A stretch of DNA of 64,000 bases from Acetoanaerobium noterae (GCF_900168025.1 NZ_FUYN01000002.1:212343-276342); one strand, 5' to 3'; numbered from the stretch's first letter, positions 17,083 to 26,332 are shown. Notes: generated from the letters alone by a model not told the origin. A program made the numbers and translations.

Positions 17083-18300
17083 TTGGTTGCTGTCTATAAA
17101 TACAAAGCCATAGATAACACAGGACGACCTATAGAGGCAGAATTTCATGCAAATACCAAAGATGAAGTATTGTCTATGCTTAGAGAAAAAGGCTATACAC
17201 CTGTAAAAATAGAACTTCAGGAGCAAAAGTCAAAAGACGTAGGTGATATAGGGCTATTCCAAAAGAAAGTGAAAATCAAGGATATCTCTGTGTTTTGTAA
17301 ACAGCTCTACACTATGCTAAACGCAGGTATGCCACTTTCAAATGCACTTGATGTACTTGCAGACCAGACTGAAAATAAAGTTCTAAGACTTACGACCAAA
17401 GATGTCTACTCTCAGGTACAAACAGGAGCAGTACTATCTCAGGCTATGAAAAAGCACAAAAAAATCTTTCCGAATCTTCTCATAACTATGGTGGAAGCAG
17501 GAGAGATGACAGGTAATCTAGATAACGTGCTTGCAAAAATGTCAGAGCACTATGAAAAAGAAAACAAAATAAACTCAAAGATAAAAGGTGCTATGGTATA
17601 CCCAGCTGTGCTGAGCGTGGCAGCTGTAGCAGTAGTAATATTTCTACTTACTTTCATCATGCCGACATTTACAGGGATGTTTACATCCTCAGGGGTAGAG
17701 CTACCGCTTCCTACTAGGATACTTATGGGCATCAGTGATGCTATAAAGAACTATTGGTATATATTTATAGCAGTCATAGGAACCATAATATTTTCTATAA
17801 ATAGATATGGAAAAACAGAAACAGGAAAAAGACAGTTTGATAATCTCAAGCTTAGAATTCCTGTAGTAGGATCCTCAGTTACTAAGATAGCAACATCTAG
17901 ATTTACTAGGACATTATCAACTCTTATGGCTAGTGGGATTCCGATAGTACCAGCTATGGAAGCTGCGGCAAATGTAACAAATAACCAGATAGTAATAGAT
18001 GGTATGAAAAAAGTAGTAGAAGATGTAAAAAAAGGTCTAAGTATCAGCTATCTTCTAAAGACCATGCACTTCTTCCCACCTATGGTTATATCCATGGTAG
18101 GAATAGGAGAAGAATCAGGTTCCCTAGAAGATATGCTTTCAAAAACTGCGGATTACTATGATGAAGAACTAGATGCTTCGATTCAAAGAATGTTAGCTTT
18201 ATTAGAACCAGCCCTAATCATAGTTATGGGAGGAATAGTTGGTTTTATCGTTATTTCCATGATGCTGCCTATATTTGATTTATCATCTACAGTGCAGTAA
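17083..18300 (+). CDS. pilC: type IV pilus platform protein PilC
   Basis: Inner-membrane platform that couples the ATPases to the growing pilus. 405 aa with two GspF/T2SF repeats (about 70-195 and 270-395) and three membrane helices, including VLSVAAVAVVIFLLTFIMPT and the C-terminal PALIIVMGGIVGFIVISMMLPI with the family ending IFDL. The TTG start has AAGGGGGG about 7 nt upstream. Tight coupling to pilT. Confidence 0.94.
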   Translation: MVAVYKYKAIDNTGRPIEAEFHANTKDEVLSMLREKGYTPVKIELQEQKSKDVGDIGLFQKKVKIKDISVFCKQLYTMLNAGMPLSNALDVLADQTENKVLRLTTKDVYSQVQTGAVLSQAMKKHKKIFPNLLITMVEAGEMTGNLDNVLAKMSEHYEKENKINSKIKGAMVYPAVLSVAAVAVVIFLLTFIMPTFTGMFTSSGVELPLPTRILMGISDAIKNYWYIFIAVIGTIIFSINRYGKTETGKRQFDNLKLRIPVVGSSVTKIATSRFTRTLSTLMASGIPIVPAMEAAANVTNNQIVIDGMKKVVEDVKKGLSISYLLKTMHFFPPMVISMVGIGEESGSLEDMLSKTADYYDEELDASIQRMLALLEPALIIVMGGIVGFIVISMMLPIFDLSSTVQ

Positions 18301-18363
18301 ATAGGAAGTAGCGTTAGAATATATTGCAATATTATACTTATATTTTAAAGGAGGAAGATTTAC

Positions 18364-18735
18364 ATGATGGAAAAAATGAGAAACAAAAAGAAAAAAGGAT
18401 TTACACTTGTTGAACTTGTTGTTGTAATCGTTATTATTGGTATTTTGGCAGCGATAGCAATACCAAGGCTAAGTGGATTCACTGGCAGAGCTAATGCGTC
18501 TAAGGCTGAAGCAGATGCAAGAACTATAATAACAGCTGCATCTACCATTTATGCAGATAATAATGTTGCTAGTACACCGACTGAAACTCAAATCGAAGCG
18601 CTAACAGGTAATTTGGATGGCACATTAGGCACAGTAACAATAGCCGCTAATGGAGGAGTTTCTTTTACTTATACAATAGGTGGCAGAACTGCTACAGTTG
18701 TAAATAGTGAAATTACTGGAATTACTGGGTCTTAA
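18364..18735 (+). CDS. pilA: major type IV pilin (prepilin)
   Basis: Class III signal: a short basic leader ending KKKKG, then FTLVELVVVIVIIGILAAIA, with cleavage after Gly12 and the obligatory Glu5 of the mature protein. The mature pilin is about 111 aa, small for a pilin, with a helical linker (ASKAEADARTIITAAS) and a beta-rich C-terminal head lacking cysteines. Two ATGs in tandem follow AAGGAGG; either could serve. It is probably the major subunit because it is the simplest prepilin, follows the machinery genes and is followed by a stem-loop that could raise its own mRNA stability. The next gene is an O-antigen-ligase-like protein that may glycosylate it; the head is rich in Ser/Thr. Confidence 0.9.
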   Translation: MMEKMRNKKKKGFTLVELVVVIVIIGILAAIAIPRLSGFTGRANASKAEADARTIITAASTIYADNNVASTPTETQIEALTGNLDGTLGTVTIAANGGVSFTYTIGGRTATVVNSEITGITGS

Positions 18736-18775
18736 TGGACTACATCTAATTAAAAATAGGACAATATTTGTGATG

Positions 18776-18813
18776 TTTCTAAGAGGTGATAATTTTATAA
18801 TGCCTCTTAGAAA
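18776..18813 (+). other. 11-bp perfect stem-loop after the pilin gene
   Basis: TTTCTAAGAGG (18776-18786) pairs with CCTCTTAGAAA (18803-18813) around a 16-nt loop; there is no T-run. It is placed 40 nt after the pilin stop and before the next gene. It looks like a processing or stabilising structure, or a leaky terminator, that would make pilin mRNA more abundant than downstream genes. Confidence 0.6.
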
Positions 18814-18858
18814 TAATCATTAATAGGTAATTTTACTAAAATAGTAATAAGGTGAAAA

Positions 18859-20274
18859 ATGCGAGTATATAAAGAGTTTTTTTATAAAATAGTTAGAGTT
18901 AGACAAGATTTAAAAAGCTTGAAATCATTAGGAGATTTTACAGAATATTTATCATCATCTTTTTTTACCAAAATTTCATTGTGTATATTATTAGCATGGG
19001 TTATTTCGCCAATATGGATAATTATAAATAGCTCTTTATTAAGTAATAAATTTAAAAATTTAAGCTCTTTTATGAAACGAGTAGAAATTGATATTATATG
19101 GTATGTATTTTTGCAACAATTAGGATATATTGCATTTATAATTTTTATTTTTGTTATAATTAAAAATTATAATGATTTGAAGATCCATAAGTTTAATTAT
19201 AAAAATCTCATTAAAATTAACCAAGTAGAAATATTACTAATATTTATGCTTGTATGGTCAATAATTTCAACACTTGTATCTAGTGACATGAATCTTTCTT
19301 TTACTGGGACATCGTATAGACACGATGGACTAAACACTTATATTACTTATGCTGGTTTTTTTACTTGTGGGTACTATATAAATACGAAATCAAGTATAAA
19401 GAAAATTATTAGTATATTTGTTTTATCATCTACAATTGTAGCTGGATTAGTACTTCTAGATATAAACTATTTAAATAATATTTTTAGTTTCAACACGAAT
19501 AGTGCAATTTTTTACAATATTAATCATTATGGCTATTATTTATGCATGGCTGTAATAAGTTCTGTATTTCTGGTTCTAACAAATAAATCAAATAAAAAAA
19601 ATAAGCATAAATATCTTTTATGCTATGTCCTATTGGTAGCTGTATTAGTAAAAAATAACTCATTTGGACCTTATTTAGCAACTTTAGTTGGTTTATCTGT
19701 ACAGTTAGTCATTATTTACTATAATTTTAGAGATTATTTTAAAGATATGTCACTTATTTTTATACTATTTTTAGTTATATCTTTAGTTATAAATATGTTC
19801 TCCAGTTTTCTAATAGTAGAGGTATTAAAGCTTTTTGGAGATGTTCAAGAGATAGTAACAAATGATAATTTATCAGAGCAAGCTGGTTCTGGTAGATGGA
19901 TTCTTTGGAAAAATGGAATAAAATATATGCTTGAAAAACCTATTTTTGGATATGGGCCTGATAATCTTGGTTATAGATATGCTATGGATAAAATACAGCA
20001 AGATAGACCTCATAACGAGTTTATTCAAATAGCAGCTAGCTTAGGAATTCCAGCTTTATTTTTTTATATAACTGCATTATACAAACATTTTAGACTAGTT
20101 ACTAAAAATATAAAACATTTTGATATAGAATTAATATCTTTGAATTTAGTAGTGGCAACATATCTATTTTCATCTTTTTTTGGGAATACAATGTTTTACA
20201 CTTCACCCTACTATTTTATTTTTTTAGGAATGGCCGTTAGCAATACTAAGTTAGTTATTAACTGTTTTAGGTAG
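18859..20274 (+). CDS. O-antigen ligase/Wzy-like membrane protein, possible pilin oligosaccharyltransferase
   Basis: 471 aa, about 10-12 membrane helices. The Wzy_C/WaaL-type conserved part lies in the C-terminal third: GSGRWILWKNG, PIFGYGPDNLG and RPHNEFIQIAASLGIPAL, containing the family Arg and the His-Asn pair of the large periplasmic loop. The family transfers lipid-linked glycan to lipid A, to another glycan, or (PglL/PilO/TfpO type) to pilin Ser/Thr. Location between the major pilin and the minor prepilins favours pilin glycosylation here, an inference. Base composition is clearly more A/T-rich than pilB-pilC, hinting at a different history. AAGGTG precedes the ATG. A terminator-like hairpin follows. 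Confidence 0.75.
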   Translation: MRVYKEFFYKIVRVRQDLKSLKSLGDFTEYLSSSFFTKISLCILLAWVISPIWIIINSSLLSNKFKNLSSFMKRVEIDIIWYVFLQQLGYIAFIIFIFVIIKNYNDLKIHKFNYKNLIKINQVEILLIFMLVWSIISTLVSSDMNLSFTGTSYRHDGLNTYITYAGFFTCGYYINTKSSIKKIISIFVLSSTIVAGLVLLDINYLNNIFSFNTNSAIFYNINHYGYYLCMAVISSVFLVLTNKSNKKNKHKYLLCYVLLVAVLVKNNSFGPYLATLVGLSVQLVIIYYNFRDYFKDMSLIFILFLVISLVINMFSSFLIVEVLKLFGDVQEIVTNDNLSEQAGSGRWILWKNGIKYMLEKPIFGYGPDNLGYRYAMDKIQQDRPHNEFIQIAASLGIPALFFYITALYKHFRLVTKNIKHFDIELISLNLVVATYLFSSFFGNTMFYTSPYYFIFLGMAVSNTKLVINCFR

Positions 20275-20285
20275 GTACAGACTTT

Positions 20286-20309
20286 AAAAGAATATTAACA
20301 TTCTTTTTT
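20286..20309 (+). terminator. terminator after the O-antigen-ligase-like gene
   Basis: AAAAGAAT (20286-20293) with ATTCTTTT (20300-20307), 6-nt loop, followed by more T. It suggests that the pilus locus is at least two transcripts. A further perfect dyad GCATCAA/TTGATGC (about 20410-20427) lies between this and the next gene. Confidence 0.65.
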
Positions 20310-20498
20310 CGTATATCTTTATGAAATTATAATGTAAACTATTGTAATTTTTAATTAGAGCTTATGTTTATATATTTTTTATCAATTTATAAATTCATTA
20401 TGCAATGGCATCAATAAATTTGATGCAAAATATATAAATGTAATTAGTTTTGTTTTATATTTGAATTTTATTATGTTTTGTAGAAAGAAGGGAATGTT

Positions 20499-21620
20499 AT
20501 GAAAAAACTTAACCTAAAAAAACGTAAAGGTGGAGCATTAGTATTTACACTACTTGTAATGCTCATTATGACGATACTAGGTACTACTCTTCTTCAAATA
20601 AGTTTAGCAGAAAATAAAATGGCAATAAGAGATAAAAATAGAATCGAGGCATATTATCTTGCTAGAGCTGGAGTAGAAACAACAGCTGCTTATCTAATAG
20701 ATAATGCTACACCAGAGGCAGATATAAATCAAATAGTTGACAAAAAATCTGATGAGATTTCTTACGGAAAAGGTACTTTTAATGTAGAATTAATAAAAGA
20801 CCCAACTGCAGGTAGCCATTCCATTATCGTAAAAGGCACAGGAACTGTAAATGGAGTATCCGAAAATGCGACTTTAGAAGTGAATATCCAGGGAGTTCCT
20901 GGAGGTCCAGCGTTTGAATATGGATTATTTGCTATGGGAAATATCTATTTAAGTGGTAGTGCCAATATTGCTGGAGATACTGGGTCAAATGGGAGCATAG
21001 GCCAAAGTAATGGACAGAATAGATTTAATGGAGATACTGATTCTAATTTAAATAAACAGTATCCGCCACCTGTATTCCCTACAGATCCAGATACTGCTTC
21101 AAATCAATCTTATGGGAATAATTCTAATGTAAGCTATAATATGAGTGTTAATAAAATTAGAACATATAATGAATTATCTGCAGGACAGAATACTGAATTA
21201 ACAATAAATACAGGTTCGAACAATCCAGCAAAACCTGCTGTTCTAGTGGTAGGAACATTAAATTTTCCTAAATCAGAGATTATTGTTAATGGAACGAATC
21301 CTTTATATATTTATGTAAAGAAAGAAGCTACATTAAGTGTCGTAAATTCTCCAGGGTCTTCCAATAAACTCTTCTTATTCATGGCTGATGGAGCATCGCT
21401 TCAATTTGGGCAAGGAAATAATTCTTTTGAGGGATTTATATATGGACCTGGAGCGACACTCAATATTAATGGGGGAGAAAATATTTCTGGAGGAGTAATT
21501 ATTAAAACATTCTCAGTGAATGGAAATTTTCAATTAACTGATGAAACTTCATCAGTCGGAGGAATCGACCTTGGAGATTTGCCTGTACAAATCTACAAAA
21601 CAGTGAATTGGCTAGATTAA
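20499..21620 (+). CDS. PilX-like prepilin with C-terminal beta-helix-like domain
   Basis: 373 aa. A basic N-terminus ending RKGG leads into ALVFTLLVMLIMTILGTTLLQISLAENK, the PilX N-terminal pattern, and then RIEAYYLARAGVETTAAYL, the conserved helix after it. It lacks the standard Glu5 of pilins, as PilX-type proteins often do. The C-terminal half is rich in Gly/Asn/Ser and repetitive short strands (SGSANIAGDTGSNGSIG, INGGENISGGVIIK), suggesting a polymer-forming or beta-helix fold. Probably a minor pilin or pilus-associated surface protein. A GAAGGGAA stretch precedes the ATG. Confidence 0.75.
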   Translation: MKKLNLKKRKGGALVFTLLVMLIMTILGTTLLQISLAENKMAIRDKNRIEAYYLARAGVETTAAYLIDNATPEADINQIVDKKSDEISYGKGTFNVELIKDPTAGSHSIIVKGTGTVNGVSENATLEVNIQGVPGGPAFEYGLFAMGNIYLSGSANIAGDTGSNGSIGQSNGQNRFNGDTDSNLNKQYPPPVFPTDPDTASNQSYGNNSNVSYNMSVNKIRTYNELSAGQNTELTINTGSNNPAKPAVLVVGTLNFPKSEIIVNGTNPLYIYVKKEATLSVVNSPGSSNKLFLFMADGASLQFGQGNNSFEGFIYGPGATLNINGGENISGGVIIKTFSVNGNFQLTDETSSVGGIDLGDLPVQIYKTVNWLD

Positions 21621-21681
21621 AATTATAATTATAATGTATAGTAATAATTTTTAATGAGTCATAAAATTTGGAGCGATGTAT

Positions 21682-22041
21682 ATGAAAATTAGTAAAAGAA
21701 AAAAAAATAATAAAGGAATGACCCTTATAGAAATTATTATTGCAATGGCAATTCTAGCAATAATAGGAGTAACATTTTTGAATGTGTTTGGCTCAGGATA
21801 TATTGGAATTGTATCAGGAGGGAAACACACTAAAACTGCATACAAGGCTCAGCAACTAGTTGAGAAAGAAATAATTGATAATCCTGTAGTAACACAAAAG
21901 AATAGTCCAACAATAACTTTTCCTGGAACTACAAGAACAATTCAAAGATTGGGAAGAGAGATAGTAATCACAGAAAATTATAATGGAGATACTAAATACA
22001 AGACAGAAATAACAACATTTATTGCAATTCCAAACCCATAG
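21682..22041 (+). CDS. minor prepilin (PilV/PilE-like)
   Basis: About 119 aa. Class III signal KISKRKKNNKG/MTLIEIIIAMAILAIIGVTF, with Glu5 after the cleavage Gly. The head is short. An ATG at 21676 is only 2 nt from GGAG, whereas the ATG at 21682 is 8 nt away, so the latter is chosen. Followed after 11 bp by the next prepilin gene; the two probably form a minor-pilin pair that primes assembly. Confidence 0.85.
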   Translation: MKISKRKKNNKGMTLIEIIIAMAILAIIGVTFLNVFGSGYIGIVSGGKHTKTAYKAQQLVEKEIIDNPVVTQKNSPTITFPGTTRTIQRLGREIVITENYNGDTKYKTEITTFIAIPNP

Positions 22042-22052
22042 GTGGTGATGAC

Positions 22053-23219
22053 ATGATTGATAACAAAAATAAATCTGGATTTACTTTGATGGAACTAGTT
22101 ATAGTAATAGCGATTCTAGGAGTAGTATTATCGATAGCATCATCTTATTTTTCTTTTGGAACTAAGATATTTTCAAAAGGCGGCAATAGAGCAGATGTCC
22201 AAGCCAGTGCGAGACTCGCTTCCATACAGATAAGTGAAGAACTAAGAACCGCGAAAACTGCTGAATTATTAACAACAAAACCATCACTGCCTATAAGTTC
22301 GGGAGATAAATTTAATTATATATATATTGATGGAAATAAAATTATGTATAGAGATTCTAATAATGTTATAAGAGAGCTATTTCATTCTGATGATGTCTAT
22401 GATTTAAGTTTGATTTTTTCAAAAGAAGGAAGAACTGGGGTCAATTTTACAATAGACATGAAAGTCAAAGAAAATCAATATCAAATTGATTCAGGAGTTG
22501 AAGCCCTTAACATTATTTCTACTGATCAGATAAAGCCAGACATAGCTACAGGAACATATGTAGCTATAAGATACTCAAATCCAATAGCCGATGCTAAAGA
22601 GATAGTTAGACTGGATAGTTTATTATTAGATTTATACGATGTAAATAAATTTTTAGGTGATCCTAACAATATGGTTTTAAAAGAGCCAACATCAGCTCCT
22701 AATCAAATTACTCTCCCAACAAAAGGGCTTAATGGTTCAACTATAACTTGGTCAAACTCGCCAGGGAATATTGACAGTACGGGTAAAGTATATAGGCCAG
22801 GTTTTCTTGATAACGATGTTATTGTAAATTTAACTCCAACAGTTAAGTTTGGAGTTGAATCAGCTACTTTAACTCCATTTAAAGTGAAAGTTGAAAAGTT
22901 AAAAGAATTGAATTTTGATATTAATGAGCCAATATACCCAAGTGCAATGTATGTGAACTTTAATCAACCATTTAGTCATCAGATACTTGTAACAGGAGGT
23001 AACCCAGGATACAAGTTCACAACTTCATCACAGCTACCTGTAGGAGTAACGCTAACAGAAGACGGGCTACTTAGTGGGACAATTCCATATACTAGCTCAG
23101 AACTAAATATACAAGAAGAATATGATATTATTGTGACAGTAAAGGACAGCCATATTGAGATAGGTGGAGTTTTAGCTCCAAATGAAAAAACAGAAACATA
23201 TAAATTGGTAGTTAATTAA
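22053..23219 (+). CDS. large PilW-like prepilin with Ig-type modules (tip adhesin candidate)
   Basis: 388 aa, unusually large for a pilin. Class III signal NKNKSG/FTLMELVIVIAILGVVLSIA with Glu5. The first half (to about 180) is pilin-like. Residues about 195-285 resemble an atrophied bacterial Ig repeat (ITLPTKGLNGSTITWSNSPG). Residues about 300-385 resemble a putative Ig (He_PIG) domain, with GNPGYKFTTSSQLPVGVTL and DGLLSGTIPY. A prepilin carrying binding modules is a natural tip adhesin. AGGTGGTGAT before the ATG. The next gene is 123 bp away with its own candidate promoter. Confidence 0.8.
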   Translation: MIDNKNKSGFTLMELVIVIAILGVVLSIASSYFSFGTKIFSKGGNRADVQASARLASIQISEELRTAKTAELLTTKPSLPISSGDKFNYIYIDGNKIMYRDSNNVIRELFHSDDVYDLSLIFSKEGRTGVNFTIDMKVKENQYQIDSGVEALNIISTDQIKPDIATGTYVAIRYSNPIADAKEIVRLDSLLLDLYDVNKFLGDPNNMVLKEPTSAPNQITLPTKGLNGSTITWSNSPGNIDSTGKVYRPGFLDNDVIVNLTPTVKFGVESATLTPFKVKVEKLKELNFDINEPIYPSAMYVNFNQPFSHQILVTGGNPGYKFTTSSQLPVGVTLTEDGLLSGTIPYTSSELNIQEEYDIIVTVKDSHIEIGGVLAPNEKTETYKLVVN

Positions 23220-23290
23220 TTTTTTCAAGTTAATGTAGCTATATTCTTATAGGAAAGACTCTTTTGGAAACACTGTAACTGATTTCGTGT

Positions 23291-23320
23291 TTGACAAAGG
23301 TTTCTATAAAAAACAATAAT
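23291..23320 (+). promoter_or_regulatory. candidate promoter for pilMNO
   Basis: TTGACA (23291-23296), 18-nt spacer, AATAAT (23315-23320), ending 22 nt before the pilM start. Read from sequence only. Confidence 0.5.
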
Positions 23321-23342
23321 CTAGCAAAGGGGGAGGGCTTAT

Positions 23343-24362
23343 TTGAAGCAAAACAAGAGTAAGCTAGGCTTATCATCCAAGAAAAAAGATGTTAAATGCC
23401 TGTCCATTGATATAGGAAGCAGCTATATAAAGTTTGCTGTAGGACAAAAGATGGGCAGGCGCCTTAAGGTTGACAAGACATTTAAAGCAAGACTGCCAGC
23501 TGGTGTATATGAAAATGGACATATGCACAATATCCAAGAAATGAAATCCATAATTCAAGGTGCATTAAATGCAAATTCTGTAAAGCTAAAAGACGTTATT
23601 TGCACCCTTGAATCTACAGATGCAATCAAAAGAGAGCTAGTAGTTCCTGCTGTTGCAGCTGAAGACTTATCAGAGATGGTAAGCTATGAAATCGGTCAGT
23701 ACCTGCCTATTGATATCAATAGCTATGTACTGCAGTACAAGATTGTGAGAGAGTTTGAGGAGGAAAATGTAAAGAAATATGAACTCCTTGTAGCTGCCCT
23801 TCCAAAAGAAATAGTTCACAACATTTACTCTATGCTTATCGAGATGGGATTAGATCCATATGCACTTGATATTCACTCAAATGCAGTTGACAAGATAGCA
23901 GCTGAGTATGAACTATTTAACGAAGCTAGTATCAAAGAAAATACAGCAGCATTTTTGGATTTAGGCCATGAAAATATCAACGTTATTATAGTTGAAAAAG
24001 GCCAATATAAGTTTAATAGACTTATAAAAAATGGAACAAGAGATTTTGAACAGCTTACTACTGAGTTTGAGTTCAAAACTATCGATGAGATTTCTCAGCA
24101 TCTTGATGTAGTAGACAGATGGATAGAGGAAATCGACAAGGTATTTAAGTACTACACTAGTAGAAGCGTAGATAATACTATAGATAAGATTTTTATCTAT
24201 GGAGGGATTTCTGTGATGGAGGGCTTAGATACATATATCCATGAAAGAGTAAATATCCCTGTAGAGCTAATCAAATCCATAGATAACGTAGAGATAGTAG
24301 CTGGCAATGAATATACTTTGGCACAGAGCTTAAATGCTATTAGTGCGATTATCAGGCTGTAG
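23343..24362 (+). CDS. pilM: type IV pilus assembly protein PilM (actin-like)
   Basis: Cytoplasmic actin-fold ATPase of the alignment complex, binding the PilN N-terminus. 339 aa. Actin/hexokinase/Hsp70 motifs: phosphate 1 (LSIDIGSSYIKFAVG), phosphate 2 (AAFLDLGHENINVIIV) and the adenosine motif (KIFIYGGISVMEGL). TTG start behind GGGGGAGGG. It begins a pilM-pilN-pilO transcript with 14-bp and overlapping junctions. Confidence 0.9.
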   Translation: MKQNKSKLGLSSKKKDVKCLSIDIGSSYIKFAVGQKMGRRLKVDKTFKARLPAGVYENGHMHNIQEMKSIIQGALNANSVKLKDVICTLESTDAIKRELVVPAVAAEDLSEMVSYEIGQYLPIDINSYVLQYKIVREFEEENVKKYELLVAALPKEIVHNIYSMLIEMGLDPYALDIHSNAVDKIAAEYELFNEASIKENTAAFLDLGHENINVIIVEKGQYKFNRLIKNGTRDFEQLTTEFEFKTIDEISQHLDVVDRWIEEIDKVFKYYTSRSVDNTIDKIFIYGGISVMEGLDTYIHERVNIPVELIKSIDNVEIVAGNEYTLAQSLNAISAIIRL

Positions 24363-24376
24363 GGGGTGGACATAAT

Positions 24377-24937
24377 ATGAGAGATTTTAACTTTTTTGCA
24401 CCCTATGAGCAGGAGCCTAAGAAAAAAGCTTCAGGCAGTAATGTCCTTATGATAGTGGCAGCTGGATTACTTGCTTTATGCTTGGCTTTAGTGATATTTA
24501 ATACCATGACCCTTATGTCTCTTGAAAAGTCTATTACCAATCTAGATTCGAAGATGAATGAGCCAGATTTTAAAGCAAAGGTTGCAAATGTTCAGGCAAA
24601 GCAAGCTGAGCTTAATTCTTTAAAAACTGACCAAGTTTTCTTTGAAGCTCTAGATATAGTTATGGATAAGCAAAACAAGGTAAATGAAGCTGCAGTTAGA
24701 CTCATAGCTGAGCAGGTACCTGATAATCTTCACCTTACAGATTTATCTATAGTTGAAGACAAGATAGACATTAAAGGCAAGTCGTACAACAAAGTTGCTG
24801 TAGCACAGTTTCAGCACAATCTAAGACAGACAGAAGAATTTGATAACCTTTTCGTATCTGAAATGGTTAAAGAAGAAGCATATTATAATTTTAGCATCAT
24901 GCTTGAGGCAAAGGGGGATGAGACTGATGAAAATTAG
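24377..24937 (+). CDS. pilN: type IV pilus assembly protein PilN
   Basis: Bitopic membrane protein, 186 aa. The cytoplasmic N-terminus DFNFFAPYE is the PilM-binding peptide type (consensus INLLP, here diverged). It has one membrane helix (about 24-44, VLMIVAAGLLALCLALVIF), a coiled coil (about 50-85), then a ferredoxin-like periplasmic domain with the fimbrial-assembly pattern ADQVPDNLHLTDLSI-like. GGGGGTGG precedes the ATG. Its last 11 nt overlap pilO. Confidence 0.85.
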   Translation: MRDFNFFAPYEQEPKKKASGSNVLMIVAAGLLALCLALVIFNTMTLMSLEKSITNLDSKMNEPDFKAKVANVQAKQAELNSLKTDQVFFEALDIVMDKQNKVNEAAVRLIAEQVPDNLHLTDLSIVEDKIDIKGKSYNKVAVAQFQHNLRQTEEFDNLFVSEMVKEEAYYNFSIMLEAKGDETDEN

Positions 24938-26330
24938 TAACAGAGAGAAAAATCTCTTACTTCTCCTTTTTATAGCTGTAGGTGGATATTTGTTCTTTAC
25001 CTTTGTATATACGCCTCAGACTGAAAAGCTAGAAACCCTAAAGCAACAAGAGCAAGCTAAACAAAACGAGTATGCTCAGATGCAAGCACTTATAAATTCT
25101 GAAGGTAATTTGGATTTAGAAATAGAAACTATAAAAAACGAGCTTCTTCCTGTAGCTAGAACTTATTTTGGAGATATAGACCAGGAAGAAACTATAGTTA
25201 TTTTAGATGACTTTGCTCAAAAAGCTGATTTGGATATCAAAGGTATCAGATTTGTAGAGCCTATTGCAAAGAGTTTGACTGAGCTAAAAGAAAGTGTAGC
25301 TTCTAAAAATCAAGAAAACAAACCAGCAGAAAAACCAGCCGAAGCTACATCAGAAGGTGAACCTGCTAAAGAAGAGACAGTTGAACCAGACAACATTACA
25401 GCTAGGGCTGCAGAAGTAGAATTTGAGGGCAATTATGATAAACTTATGGATTATTTAGTTGAGGTAGGAAGCTATTATAAACGTATTTCTTCATATTCTA
25501 TGCAACTTAAATCCGAACAAGGAAAGCCTCTTACAGGTACTATATTTATGAACTTTTATTGTATAGACAGCGTTGATAAATATGTTCCTCAAGATCCAAG
25601 TATTTTGGAATATAACTTTATTCCTCGTTCATCAAAAGACAATCCTTTTGAAGCGTATTCATGGTCATACAAGATTACTACAATTCCTGGTGTTTATACA
25701 TCTCCAGTTAGTCAGCAAGGAATAATAGTGGGACCTAGTGAGCTAGGCATGTATTATCTTCCTGAGCAAACAAAGGAAGATCCTATAAGTATGGAAAAGA
25801 CTATGGAGCTAGGGGCACAGAATCCTATTCCGTTAGCTCTTAATATATTTGATGAAAAGCTACTTTACAGCTTTGAAGATAAGATTCTAAAGACATTTGC
25901 TTTAGATAAAGGAAATACTATTTCAGGCAAGCTAGAGAAGGATTTAGAGTCTGAAGAAAATCTTTATAGCATTACTTACACCTTTGACGGTGAAGAAGCT
26001 GAAACAGAAGTATATCTTGATTTACAAAGTAAAAAACTAACTATAGATAAGCAACCTCAGTACCTTTCTTTATTTGTAAATGCTGATAAAAAGCTAGATA
26101 ATATACTCGGACTTATTGTTACTGACGCCAAAGGTATGGACTACAGAGTATTTTTAGCTAATAAAATCGACTGGACAAATCAAAAAGAGCTAAGAGGAGT
26201 GCTTCCAGAAAGTATTACTTATCCACTTACAGTTAAAAATGTATTTGTAAGAGATAATTCTGATACTAGTACAAAAAATGCAAAGCTATCTTTTGATGAA
26301 TTAAAAGTAGCATATTATGAAGTAGATTAG
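24927..26330 (+). CDS. pilO: PilO-like alignment protein with long C-terminal extension
   Basis: 467 aa. One N-terminal membrane helix (NLLLLLFIAVGGYLFFTFVY), a coiled coil (about 30-65), then a PilO-type ferredoxin-like domain (about 75-220), interrupted by a low-complexity Glu/Ala/Pro/Lys stretch (about 125-155). Ordinary PilO is about 200 aa. The remaining roughly 240 residues are an unrecognised acidic beta-rich domain, perhaps replacing PilP. An in-frame ATG at 24918 abuts GGGGG; the ATG at 24927 has proper spacing and begins MKISNREKN. Overlap with pilN indicates translational coupling. A strong terminator begins 2 nt after the stop. Confidence 0.78.
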   Translation: MKISNREKNLLLLLFIAVGGYLFFTFVYTPQTEKLETLKQQEQAKQNEYAQMQALINSEGNLDLEIETIKNELLPVARTYFGDIDQEETIVILDDFAQKADLDIKGIRFVEPIAKSLTELKESVASKNQENKPAEKPAEATSEGEPAKEETVEPDNITARAAEVEFEGNYDKLMDYLVEVGSYYKRISSYSMQLKSEQGKPLTGTIFMNFYCIDSVDKYVPQDPSILEYNFIPRSSKDNPFEAYSWSYKITTIPGVYTSPVSQQGIIVGPSELGMYYLPEQTKEDPISMEKTMELGAQNPIPLALNIFDEKLLYSFEDKILKTFALDKGNTISGKLEKDLESEENLYSITYTFDGEEAETEVYLDLQSKKLTIDKQPQYLSLFVNADKKLDNILGLIVTDAKGMDYRVFLANKIDWTNQKELRGVLPESITYPLTVKNVFVRDNSDTSTKNAKLSFDELKVAYYEVD

Positions 26331-26332
26331 GG

